Below are positions 34,501-41,298 of a DNA stretch of 64,000 nt, one piece after another. The translations under genes were made by a program, and so were the position numbers. Location: the NCBI GenBank assembly GCA_963732415.1, contig CAVSZK010000012.1, forward strand, positions 248,001 through 312,000. Direction: 5' to 3'. The notes beneath the pieces were generated by a model that did no database searches, was not told the origin of the DNA, and saw only the letters and a list, made by a program, of their open reading frames with translations. Every line of letters begins with the position of its first letter. Positions within the stretch are counted from its first letter, which is position 1. This DNA is from RPQJ01 sp963732415. Lineage in GTDB: Bacteria; Pseudomonadota; Gammaproteobacteria; Steroidobacterales; Steroidobacteraceae.

Positions 34501-34997
34501 TGGCCGACCGGACGCATTTCGGCGACACCAGCGTGGTCCCCACCCGGGCGTTTTTCTACGGGCTCGAGCCGGGAGAGGAGATCACGCTGGAGCTGCAGCG
34601 CGGCAAGCACCTGATCATCCGCTTCGTCACCACCAGCGACGTGCACGACGACGGAACGCGCACGGTGTTCTTCGAGTTGAACGGCCAGCCGCGCTCGGTG
34701 AAGATCGCCGACCGAAGCAAGGTCGCGAAGCGACCGCCACGCCGCAAGGCCGAGGCGGACCACCCGGACCAGATCGGCGCGCCGATGCCCGGCACGATCG
34801 CAACGGTGCACGCGGTCGTCGGTCACCAGGTGAGGCGAGGGGACGTGTTGCTGACCATCGAGGCGATGAAGATGGAGACCAGCGTGCGCGCGGACCGGGA
34901 TGGCAAGGTGATCGAGGTCGTCGCGCGTCCGGGCCAGCAGGTGGACGCGAAAGACCTGCTGGTGGTGCTCGAAGAGACCGGCGCACTGCCGGGGTGA
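31521..34997 (+). CDS. pyc: Pyruvate carboxylase, single-chain
   Basis: 1158 residues, ATG start. Order of domains: biotin carboxylase (1-450; LLVANRGEICIRVMRA, HPGYGFLSENPQFA, glycine loop KASWGGGGRGMRVI, EVNPRIQVEHTVTEAVTG), carboxyltransferase (about 535-830; LTDTTFRDAHQSLLATR, ECWGGATFDVSMRF, HFHTHDTSG), allosteric/PT linker, and biotinyl domain at the end with LTIEAMKMET (biotin on Lys 1117). It carboxylates pyruvate to oxaloacetate with ATP and bicarbonate, refilling the citric acid cycle during growth on compounds that yield pyruvate. The full alpha4 type in one chain is present; many gammaproteobacteria use PEP carboxylase instead. Divergent from iaaA with 103 bases between. Confidence 0.97.
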   Translation: MRKPRKIRTLLVANRGEICIRVMRASHELGIKTVSVYSQEDRFSLHRMKADESYLVGEGKGPIEAYLDIEDIIRVALEAGVDAIHPGYGFLSENPQFAEACAAAGIIFIGPTPQIMRSLGNKVTARELAVSAGVPVMPATPPLPRDDAECARLAAGIGYPVMLKASWGGGGRGMRVIEDEARLAEMVATARREAKAAFGNDEVYLEKLVRRARHVEVQILGDTHGNLVHLFERDCTVQRRNQKVVERAPAVYLDDAQRAELCELGLRIGRAVGYQNAGTVEFLQDADTGQFHFIEVNPRIQVEHTVTEAVTGIDIVKAQIRVAEGATIGEPASGVPAQADIRINCHAMQCRVTSEDPENAFIPDYGRITAYRSPAGFGVRLDAGTAYTGAIITRSYDSLLVKVTVWAPTPDETVARMHRALWEFRVRGVVTNLRFLDQVITHPQFRNADYTTRFIDETPELFRYPRKRDRATRLLRFIADVIVNGNPEVTGRARPTRATDPRPPKVSLAEPPPSGSRQRLEELGPKKFAQWMLDQQAVLLTDTTFRDAHQSLLATRFRTRDMAAVAPAYARLAPELFSVECWGGATFDVSMRFLRECPWARLAAFREAMPNLLLQMLLRSANAVGYTNYPDNVVRYFVEQAAKCGVDVFRVFDSLNWVENMRVAMDAVLETDRLCEAAICYTGNLSDPRQSKYDIRYYVGMAKQLERAGAHILGIKDMAGLCQPRAAYTLVKALKDEIGIPVHFHTHDTSGIAAASVLMAVEAGVDAVDGALDAMSGLTSQPNLGSIVESLRFGPRDTGLDPDKLRLLSNYWEQVRHGYAAFESDMRSGASEVYVHGMPGGQYTNLREQARSLGIDDTRWHEVARAYAQVNEMLGDIVKVTPSSKVVGDMAIMMVTSALTAEDVLDPETEVAFPESLVSLFRGDIGQPYGGFPPALQRKVLKGEAPLTVRPGSVLPPVDLAHARKELQAKMPRQITDGEFASWLMYPKVFTEYMADRTHFGDTSVVPTRAFFYGLEPGEEITLELQRGKHLIIRFVTTSDVHDDGTRTVFFELNGQPRSVKIADRSKVAKRPPRRKAEADHPDQIGAPMPGTIATVHAVVGHQVRRGDVLLTIEAMKMETSVRADRDGKVIEVVARPGQQVDAKDLLVVLEETGALPG

Positions 34998-35076
34998 TAA
35001 TGTCAGGAGCCGCGGTGCGACGGTTGCCCGGATCCGGGTGCCGGCCCGCCAGTCTTTCAAGATGGAGAAATAGAAA

Positions 35077-35271
35077 ATGGCTGCAAATGTAGGTGGAATC
35101 GATCGCACGCTACGCATCGTGGTCGGAATCGTGCTGATCGCGCTGTTCTTCGTGTTGCAGGGCCCCGCGCGCTACCTGGCGATCCTCGGGCTGGTGGCCC
35201 TCGGGACGGGACTGCTGAGTTTCTGTCCGCTGTACTCGATCCTAGGGATCAACACCTGCCCGAAGAAGTAG
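35077..35271 (+). CDS. DUF2892 membrane protein (YgaP-tail-like)
   Basis: 64 residues, ATG start. The family layout is clear: NVGGIDRTLRIVVGIVLIAL followed by a second hydrophobic helix YLAILGLVALGTGLLSF and the end CPLYSILGINTCPKK, with two conserved cysteines. DUF2892 is the membrane tail of YgaP rhodanese proteins, but here it is alone. Two transmembrane helices would place it in the inner membrane. Role unknown; links to sulfur or redox handling are only suggested by YgaP. It is convergent with trxC, and palindrome copy 4 follows its stop by 9 bases. Confidence 0.85.
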   Translation: MAANVGGIDRTLRIVVGIVLIALFFVLQGPARYLAILGLVALGTGLLSFCPLYSILGINTCPKK

Positions 35272-35280
35272 CCGGACAGG

Positions 35281-35309
35281 GGAAAACAGGTGCCAGGCAC
35301 CTGTTTTCC
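35281..35309. repeat. Dispersed palindrome, copy 4, perfect 14-bp arms
   Basis: GGAAAACAGGTGCC (35281-35294), centre A, GGCACCTGTTTTCC (35296-35309). Again it lies between convergent genes and its last base is the final base of the trxC stop codon (35309-35311 on minus). The core is shared with copies 1-3, but the arm ends are different (AAAACA rather than AAAATA), which argues for selection on the stem rather than a recent copy. Confidence 0.85.
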
Positions 35310-35746
35310 TAGCCGAGGGCGGACTTCACCCACCGGGTAATCCGGTCCGCCCCCATTGCCCCGGACTGCCGCGACACCTCGCGGCCGCCCTTGAACACGA
35401 TCATCGTCGGGATGCTGCGGATCGCGAACTTCCCGGCGATATCCTGGGCCTCCTCGGTGTTCAATTTTGCGAACCGGACCGCGGGTTCCATTTCCCTGGC
35501 GGCTTCCTCGAAGGCCGGCGCCATCATTCGGCAGGGTCCGCACCAGGGCGCCCAGAAGTCAACCACCATCGGCAGGTCGGTGCGTGCGACATGCCGGTCG
35601 AAGTTCCGGCCGGTCAACTCGACCGGGTGACCTTCGAACAGCGGGGCGTGACAGGATGGGCAGCGCGGGCCGTCGCCGAGACGGGCGGCCGGTACGCCGA
35701 CGATTCCGTCACAGTGACGGCAGATGATCTTCAGGGATGATGACAT
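35309..35746 (-). CDS. trxC: Thioredoxin 2 (zinc-binding N-terminal domain)
   Basis: 145 residues from the ATG at 35746. The N-terminal part has two CxxC pairs (CRHC, CPSC), the zinc site of thioredoxin 2 in E. coli TrxC, followed by VDFWAPWCGPCRMMAP with the redox-active WCGPC, then RFAKLNTEEAQDIAGKFAIRSIPTMIVFKGG. It reduces disulfides in the cytoplasm; TrxC in E. coli is induced by oxidative stress. Divergent from the DnaJ-type gene, 144 bases apart, so both promoters lie in 35747-35890. Confidence 0.95.
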   Translation of the reverse strand: MSSSLKIICRHCDGIVGVPAARLGDGPRCPSCHAPLFEGHPVELTGRNFDRHVARTDLPMVVDFWAPWCGPCRMMAPAFEEAAREMEPAVRFAKLNTEEAQDIAGKFAIRSIPTMIVFKGGREVSRQSGAMGADRITRWVKSALG

Positions 35747-35890
35747 GGGCGTCCCGGGTGGTATTTCGCTGGAAGTACACGATGGGGACGAAAAATCCGG
35801 AGCACAATCCCTTGTGCGAACGGACGCCAGCCACCATCTTGTGGGTCCGGCCGTCCGCGCCGTGAGTTCGCACGGGGCCGAACAAATACC

Positions 35891-36859
35891 ATGCGCTACA
35901 AGGATTACTACGAAATCATGGGCGTCGCGCGCGATGCCAACCAGGACGCGATCAAGCGCGCGTACCGGAAGCTTGCGCGTAAATACCACCCGGACGTAAG
36001 CAAGGAAAAGGACGCCGAGGAGAAATTCAAGGAACTGCAGGAAGCGCACGAAGTCCTCAAGGACCCCGAGAAGCGCGCCGCCTACGACCAGCTGGGCGCC
36101 GACTGGCGCCAGGGCCAGGATTTCCGTCCGCCGCCCGACTGGGGCAAGGGCTTCGAGTTCTCGCGCGGTGCGGGCGGCCGCGGCGGGCGGGACGGCGCCG
36201 GCATGGGCGAGTTCAGCGATTTTTTCTCGGAACTGTTCGGCGACCGCAGCCCCTTCGGCCAGACGGGCGGTGCCCGCCCGGGGCGTGGCAGCCGCGGCTT
36301 CGCGGCGCCGGGACAGGACCACGTTGCACGGGTCGAGGTCGACCTCGAGGACGCCTACCGGGGCGGCACGCGCGACATCGAGCTGCGTTCGCCCGAAATG
36401 ACGCCGGACGGCCGCGTGGTCACAAGACCGCGAACCCTGCGGGTGTCGATCCCGGCCGGCGTCACCGAAGGCCAGCAGATCCGCCTCGCGGGACAGGGAA
36501 GCCCGGGCATCGGGGGCGGCCCGTCTGGAAACCTGTTCCTCGAGATCGGCTTCCGCGCTCATCGACGCTTCCGCGTCGAGGGTCGCGACGTCAACTCGAC
36601 GCTGCCGGTCGCACCCTGGGAAGCCGCGCTGGGCGAAACCGTATCGGTCCCTACGCTTGGCGGCCCGGTGGACATGAAGCTGCCGGTCGGTGCGAAAGCA
36701 GGGCAGAAGCTGCGCCTGCGCGGTCGAGGCCTGCCGGGTCCGACGCCAGGCGACCAGTACGTGACGCTCGAGATCGTGTTGCCGCCCGACAGTCCGCAGG
36801 CGCGCGAGTTCTTCGAGAAGATGAAACGCGAACTGCCTTTCGATCCGCGTCCTGACTGA
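35891..36859 (+). CDS. cbpA: DnaJ-class co-chaperone CbpA-like
   Basis: 322 residues, ATG start. J-domain at 1-70: KDYYEIMGVARDANQDAIKRAYRKLARKYHPDVSK with the HPD tripeptide. A Gly/Phe-rich linker follows (FEFSRGAGGRGGRDGAGMGEF, FFSELFGDRSPFG), then two beta-rich substrate-binding domains (DHVARVEVDLEDAYRGGTRDIEL; APWEAALGETVSVPTLGGPVDMKLPVGAKAGQKLRLRGRGLP). There is no Cys-rich zinc domain, so it belongs with CbpA rather than DnaJ. It delivers clients to DnaK; CbpA also binds curved DNA in stationary phase in E. coli. Confidence 0.93.
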   Translation: MRYKDYYEIMGVARDANQDAIKRAYRKLARKYHPDVSKEKDAEEKFKELQEAHEVLKDPEKRAAYDQLGADWRQGQDFRPPPDWGKGFEFSRGAGGRGGRDGAGMGEFSDFFSELFGDRSPFGQTGGARPGRGSRGFAAPGQDHVARVEVDLEDAYRGGTRDIELRSPEMTPDGRVVTRPRTLRVSIPAGVTEGQQIRLAGQGSPGIGGGPSGNLFLEIGFRAHRRFRVEGRDVNSTLPVAPWEAALGETVSVPTLGGPVDMKLPVGAKAGQKLRLRGRGLPGPTPGDQYVTLEIVLPPDSPQAREFFEKMKRELPFDPRPD

Positions 36860-36868
36860 TCCGGGTCC

Positions 36869-37897
36869 TCAGCCGATCGCGGCGCCGAGCAGGCTGCCGA
36901 TGTACCAGGTGAGGGCGCCCGCGCCGCCGCCGATTGCGACCATGCGCAATCCACCCAGCCACGCGTTGCGCCCCGTGAACAGCGAGAGCATCGCTCCGAC
37001 TGCAAACAGTGCGACACCGGCGATCACTGCCGCGAACGTGACGGAACGGGAGAGCGGCATACCGAGCATGAACGGTACCAGCGGCAGCGCAGCGCCACCG
37101 GCGAAGGCGATGAACGAGAAAACAGCCGCGCCCCAGGGCGAACCGAGGTCGTCCGGGTTCAGCCCGAGTTCCTCGCGTGCCAGCGCGTCGAGAGCCGCGT
37201 CGTGGTTCTTCACCAGTTCGAGGGTGATGCGGCGCGCTTCCGCGAGGTCCATGCCGCGCGCCGCATATATGAGCGCGAGTTCTTCGGCTTCTTCCTCGGG
37301 GTACTCGTTCAACTCGTCGCGCTCGAGTCCGATCTGGTATTCGAACATCTCGCGCTGCGAGCGCATCGAGACGTATTCGCCGGCCGCCATCGACAGCGCG
37401 CCCGCGAGCAGTCCCGCGACGCCGCTGGTGACCACCGCTCCGAGACCCGCGCCAGCACCTGCCACGCCCATTATCAGGCTCGCGTTCGATACCAGGCCAT
37501 CGTTGACGCCGAACACCGCCGCGCGCAGGTTCCCGCCGCCGTAGCCCTTGTGGCGCATGCCCACCTCGGACAACGATGTCGGCATCAAGTGGCCCGGTGT
37601 CGCAGCGCGCGAGTCGTAGGCGGAGACGCCCCGGACCTTCATCGCGATCAGCACCGGTTTGACGCGTCGCGGACCAAGCCAGCGCGCCAGCATTGCCGTG
37701 ATCCTGGCCCGCGTCGACGGCGTGAATGGTGGCGGTCCGGTGCCGGACTCGGCCCGCCAGGTGTTTGCCTGCCCTTCAGCGGCCGCAGCGAGGGCACGGA
37801 ACAGTTCGGCGATACGTGCGTCAGGTTCGCAGTCTGCAAGCTCCCGGTAGAGCCACGCGGATTGCTTTTCCTCGCGCCAGCTGTCGAGGCCGCTCAC
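36869..37897 (-). CDS. VIT1/CCC1-family membrane protein with ferritin-like N-terminal region
   Basis: 342 residues from a GTG at 37897, one base after the TAA of the receiver gene. Residues 1-110 are helical and acidic (WREEKQSAWLYRELADCEP, IAELFRALAAAAEGQANTW), like the ferritin-like part of bacterial membrane-bound ferritin proteins (MbfA, Er-VIT). The membrane part starts at about 160 with NLRAAVFGVNDGLVSNASLIMGVAGAG, followed by SMAAGEYVSMRSQREMFEYQI, both VIT family blocks, and three more helices at the end. Such proteins move Fe2+ or Mn2+ out of the cytoplasm. The start directly after the response regulator suggests coupled expression. Confidence 0.85.
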   Translation of the reverse strand: MSGLDSWREEKQSAWLYRELADCEPDARIAELFRALAAAAEGQANTWRAESGTGPPPFTPSTRARITAMLARWLGPRRVKPVLIAMKVRGVSAYDSRAATPGHLMPTSLSEVGMRHKGYGGGNLRAAVFGVNDGLVSNASLIMGVAGAGAGLGAVVTSGVAGLLAGALSMAAGEYVSMRSQREMFEYQIGLERDELNEYPEEEAEELALIYAARGMDLAEARRITLELVKNHDAALDALAREELGLNPDDLGSPWGAAVFSFIAFAGGAALPLVPFMLGMPLSRSVTFAAVIAGVALFAVGAMLSLFTGRNAWLGGLRMVAIGGGAGALTWYIGSLLGAAIG

Positions 37898-37898
37898 G

Positions 37899-38309
37899 TT
37901 ATGCGTGTGCGCCGGAGGGCGGTCGCCGGACCAGCTTCTGCACCTGCCTGAGCACGGCGACGTCCATATAGGGCTTCTCGATGAAGTCGGTCGCGCCCTC
38001 GCGCATCGCGGCGACCGCGGTAGGTACGTCCGATTCGTCGGCAAGCAGCACCACGGGCACGTCGTTGCCCGCCTTGCGAAGCCTGCGGAGCAGGTCGAGT
38101 CCGGACATGCCTGGCAGCAGCAGGTCCACGATCAGGCAGGCCAGGTGCCGGCCGTTGGCTGCGAGCAGGTAGCTCTCCGCGCTGTCGAACGTCGATACAT
38201 CGACGCCGTTACGGTGCAGCAGCGCGCGCAGCCCGCCCCGGGCCACCGGGTCGGGATCGATGACCCCGACGTGCGGCGGGGCGTCTGGCGGATTCTTGTT
38301 TTCTGCCAT
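37899..38309 (-). CDS. Single-domain response regulator (FixJ-type receiver)
   Basis: 136 residues, ATG at 38309. A receiver domain fills the whole protein: VGVIDPDPVARGGLRALL, the phosphoacceptor Asp 62 in CLIVDLLLPGMSGLDLLR, the switch region VVLLADESD (Ala in place of the usual Thr/Ser) and the Lys in DFIEKPY. There is no DNA-binding or enzymatic output domain. It is probably phosphorylated by a histidine kinase, perhaps the nearby FixL, and acts by protein contact or as a phosphate sink. It is followed at once by the VIT-like gene. Confidence 0.88.
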   Translation of the reverse strand: MAENKNPPDAPPHVGVIDPDPVARGGLRALLHRNGVDVSTFDSAESYLLAANGRHLACLIVDLLLPGMSGLDLLRRLRKAGNDVPVVLLADESDVPTAVAAMREGATDFIEKPYMDVAVLRQVQKLVRRPPSGAHA

Positions 38310-38490
38310 GGGTAAGACGCGACCACAGGTCGAGCCGGTTCAATTCTGGCCGCAGGGAGGATCGGTTGCGGCGAACCGCGCGGCGAACTGTGGTCGCATG
38401 GGCCCCAGTGTTCCCGCCTGCAAAAACCGCGAGAATCGGGGCTTATACCTAAACTGCGGCAATCACCGAAGTGTGCTGCGGCGCCGCAAG
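38310..38490. promoter_or_regulatory. Intergenic region between fixJ and the lone receiver
   Basis: 181 bases without a gene, both neighbours on the minus strand. It probably carries the promoter of the receiver/VIT pair. A TTAGGTATAAG stretch reads on the minus strand (near 38445-38455) and could be a -10 region, but I see no matching -35 hexamer. No intrinsic terminator is visible after fixJ. Confidence 0.35.
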
Positions 38491-39114
38491 TCATTCGTCG
38501 CCGCGTTCCACCGCCAGCACCATCCGCACCAGGTGCGCGAGCGAGTGCGCTTCCATTTTTTCCATCACGCGCGCGCGATGGATTTCGACCGTGCGCTGGC
38601 TCAGGTTGAGGTCTCCCGCGATGACCTTGTTCGCCTTGCCCGCCACCACCAGGTCGAGCACCTCGCGTTCGCGCGGCGTCAGGGACTCGAGGCGCTTACG
38701 GATCATGTTGCGTTCGGCCAGCATTCGCCGGCTTCCCGCGTCCTTGTCGAGCGCCTGGTTGATGCGATCAAGCAGGTCCTGGTCGCGGAAAGGCTTCTGG
38801 ATGAAGTCCACGGCGCCGGCCTGCATGGCCTCGACTGCCATCGGCACGTCGCCATGCCCGGTGATGAAGATGATGGGCAGGATCGAATGCCGCTCGTTCA
38901 GCTTGACCTGCAGCTCGAGGCCACTCATTCCCGGCATGCGGATGTCGAGCACCAGGCAGCCAGGCCGGTCATCGCGGTCCGCGTCGAGGAATTCCTGCCC
39001 GGACTCGAATACCTCGACCGGAAGCCCGACGGACTTGAGCAACATCCGCAGCGAGTCGCGCACTGCCGCGTCGTCGTCTACCACGAATACCGTGGGCTTT
39101 ATTTCCTTGATCAC
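38491..39114 (-). CDS. fixJ: Two-component response regulator FixJ-like
   Basis: 207 residues from a GTG at 39114, three bases after the kinase stop. Receiver at 1-120 with VFVVDDDAAVRDSL, phosphoacceptor Asp 57 in CLVLDIRMPGMSGLELQ, IIFITGHGDVPMAVEAMQAGA (Thr and the FixJ-style GHGDVPMAV) and DFIQKPF. A LuxR/FixJ helix-turn-helix follows: LTPREREVLDLVVAGKANKVIAGDLNLSQRTVEIHRARVMEKM. It would activate target promoters when phosphorylated by the co-encoded kinase. FixJ in rhizobia turns on fixK and thereby cbb3 oxidase genes under low oxygen; here the cbb3 operon lies 2.4 kb beyond the kinase. Confidence 0.92.
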   Translation of the reverse strand: MIKEIKPTVFVVDDDAAVRDSLRMLLKSVGLPVEVFESGQEFLDADRDDRPGCLVLDIRMPGMSGLELQVKLNERHSILPIIFITGHGDVPMAVEAMQAGAVDFIQKPFRDQDLLDRINQALDKDAGSRRMLAERNMIRKRLESLTPREREVLDLVVAGKANKVIAGDLNLSQRTVEIHRARVMEKMEAHSLAHLVRMVLAVERGDE

Positions 39115-39117
39115 AGG

Positions 39118-40680
39118 TTATTCCTCTTTCGTTGCCGAAGCCGCCGGCAGCGTGAAATGAAAGCACATGCCGCACGGCTCGTTCGAAGTGTGCCACAGGC
39201 GCCCACCGTGGGCGCGGATGATGGAGTGGCTGATGGCCAGTCCGAGCCCCGTGCCGGTCGCTTTTGTAGTGAAAAACGGATTGAAGAGATGCTCATCCGC
39301 GCCGGGCGCCAGCCCGCTTCCCTGGTCGGCGACGGTGATCTGGACCAGGCCTTCTTCCGGGCGGCGGGCCATCAGCACGATTTCCCGGCGGTCTTCAGGG
39401 CACTCGATCATGGCGTCGATCGCGTTGCGAACCAGGTTAAGCACCACCTGCTGCAGCTGGATGGCGTCGGCGTGAACGCCGGGCAGGTCACTGTCCACGT
39501 CCAGCCGCAGGTGCACGTTGTACAGCCGTGCATCGGTCTCGGCCAGCGTGCGAAGGTCCTCCAGCAGGCGCTCGCAATTCACCCATTCACGCTTGACCTC
39601 GCGGTTCTTGACGAAGTTGCGCAGCCTGCGGATGACTTCGCCGGCGCGCAGCGCCTGGGCGTTGACCTGCTCGAGGGCGGCAATGACGTCCGCAATGTCG
39701 GGCTCGTCCTGGCGCAGCAGGCGCTGGCAGGCCTGTGAGTAGGTCGCGATGGCTGACAGCGGCTGGTTGATCTCGTGCGCCAGTCCGGCCGCCATCTCGC
39801 CCATGGTGGACAGCCGGCTGAAGTGAGTCAGGCGCTCCTGCAGCTGCCGCGCTTCGTCCTCGGCGTGGTGGCGGTCCGTGATGTCGTGAATGGTCCCGAT
39901 CTGTTTCATGATCCGACCATCCTCGCCGCGCACCACCTGCGCGACGTGGTGAAGGTGCCGTGTGCGACCGTCGCGAAGCACCACCCGGTATGCGATGTCG
40001 AGCGGCGCCTCGGCGGAATTGAGGCGACTAAACGCCGCCAGCACACGGGCACGATCAGCGGGGTGCACCCATCGTTCGAAGAATTCGTCGCGCTTCATCG
40101 TCGGGCCGTCGACCGGCAGGTCCAGGATCCGGTACAACTGCGCGGAGTAGTAGTCCGTCCCATTGGCGCTCGGGTGCAGGACGTAATTGCCGATGTTTGC
40201 CAGGGTCTGCGCGAGCTGGAGTTCGGCCTCGCTGCGCGTCAATTGCGCCTCGGCCTCCTTGCGGCTGGTCAGGTCGCGGATGAAGCCAACGTATCGCGGC
40301 GGTTCGACGTCGGCCACCCTGCCAACAGCGAGTTCGCAGGGGAAGGTAGTGCCGTCCTTGCGCAGCGAAACGATCTCGCGCCCGACCCCGATGATGCGCG
40401 TGACGCGGGTCTCGTCGTAGCGCTCGAGGTAGCCGTCATGCTCGCGGTGGTACGGCTCCGGCATCAGCAGCTTGACGTTGTGGCCGATCACCTCATCGGC
40501 CGAATACCCGAACAGCCGCTCAGCCGCCAGGCTGAACTCCTCCACGGTGCCGCGGTGGTCGATCACGATGATTGCGTCGACTGCTGCATCCAGCAGCGCA
40601 CGCAGTGCCTGGTCGCTGCGCGTCCCGGCGCGACGGCTCTTCGGTATCGGCGCTTTTCGTGGCGAGTGCTGGTGGTTCAT
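39118..40680 (-). CDS. fixL: PAS haem-type sensor histidine kinase FixL-like
   Basis: 520 residues from the ATG at 40680. PAS 1 (about 25-145) matches the oxygen-sensing FixL domain: DAIIVIDHRGTVEEFSLAAERLFGY, then His 81 in HREHDGYLERY, Arg 87 six residues on and Arg 101 twenty residues on (RIIGVGREI). These are the spacings of haem ligand His 200, Arg 206 and Arg 220 in Bradyrhizobium FixL. PAS 2 (about 160-280) ends IGTIHDITDRHHAE. The kinase part has STMGEMAAGLAHEINQPLSA with phosphorylated His 302, and VLNLVRNAIDAM, VADQGSGL and TGLGLAISHSI for ATP binding. No membrane helix, so a cytoplasmic oxygen or redox sensor is expected, with FixJ as partner. Confidence 0.92.
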   Translation of the reverse strand: MNHQHSPRKAPIPKSRRAGTRSDQALRALLDAAVDAIIVIDHRGTVEEFSLAAERLFGYSADEVIGHNVKLLMPEPYHREHDGYLERYDETRVTRIIGVGREIVSLRKDGTTFPCELAVGRVADVEPPRYVGFIRDLTSRKEAEAQLTRSEAELQLAQTLANIGNYVLHPSANGTDYYSAQLYRILDLPVDGPTMKRDEFFERWVHPADRARVLAAFSRLNSAEAPLDIAYRVVLRDGRTRHLHHVAQVVRGEDGRIMKQIGTIHDITDRHHAEDEARQLQERLTHFSRLSTMGEMAAGLAHEINQPLSAIATYSQACQRLLRQDEPDIADVIAALEQVNAQALRAGEVIRRLRNFVKNREVKREWVNCERLLEDLRTLAETDARLYNVHLRLDVDSDLPGVHADAIQLQQVVLNLVRNAIDAMIECPEDRREIVLMARRPEEGLVQITVADQGSGLAPGADEHLFNPFFTTKATGTGLGLAISHSIIRAHGGRLWHTSNEPCGMCFHFTLPAASATKEE

Positions 40681-40860
40681 CGGTTGGACTGGGTCCGGGG
40701 CGCCCAATCGTAAGTGAAGAGGGCGCGCCGGACTAGGTATTACAGGAGAACGACTAGGCGAGGCTCCGAATTTCGCCCGCCGCATTAGCAGCGGACAATG
40801 AAGTTGCGGCCCGATGGGCCCCGGCCGCGAGTTCTTACCAGGTGGCCCGAGGAGGGAGCC

Positions 40861-41298
40861 ATGAGACTTACACGCTGGGAACCCTTCCGTGACATGGACG
40901 AGATTTTCAGGGGCTTTACGCCGATCCTCGGCCGTACGCCCGCAACCCGCCCGCTCGAAGGAATGATGGAATTCATGCCGCTCGCGGACATCGTCGAACA
41001 CGAGAAGGAATACCTGATCAAGATCGACCTGCCGGACGTTCCGAAGGAGGACGTGAAGGTCCTGTTCGACGACGGCGTGCTCACCGTGAAGGGTGAGCGC
41101 AAGGTCGAGAAGGAAGTGAAGGGCGAAAAAGTGCACCGGACCGAGAGGTACTGCGGTGCGTTCGAGCGCAGCTTCGTGCTGCCGGACGAGATCGATCCGA
41201 AGCTGATCCGCGCCGAGGCCAAGGACGGCGTACTGGTGGTCCACATGCCGAAGGTGGACGTGCCGAAGAAACGCCCGCTGGCGATTACGATCCAGTAG
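40861..41298 (+). CDS. Small heat-shock protein, Hsp20 family
   Basis: 145 residues from the ATG at 40861, preceded by GAGGAGGGAGCC. The alpha-crystallin domain is clear: MPLADIVEHEKEYLIKIDLPDVPKEDVKVLFDDGVLTVKGER, GAFERSFVLPDEIDPKLIRAEAKDGVLVVHMPK, and a C-terminal IxI-like tail (ITIQ). The N terminus has RWEPFRDMDEIFRGF typical of class A sHsps. It is an ATP-independent holdase that binds unfolding proteins. Its 3' end overlaps the end of the convergent SafE gene by 14 bases. No clear sigma-32 promoter is visible upstream. Confidence 0.94.
   Translation: MRLTRWEPFRDMDEIFRGFTPILGRTPATRPLEGMMEFMPLADIVEHEKEYLIKIDLPDVPKEDVKVLFDDGVLTVKGERKVEKEVKGEKVHRTERYCGAFERSFVLPDEIDPKLIRAEAKDGVLVVHMPKVDVPKKRPLAITIQ

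Noticed and set aside
40681..40860. Sigma-32 promoter before hsp20
   Set aside because: A CCCGATGGG near 40811-40819 resembles a -10 element, but no CTTGAA-like hexamer lies at the right distance.
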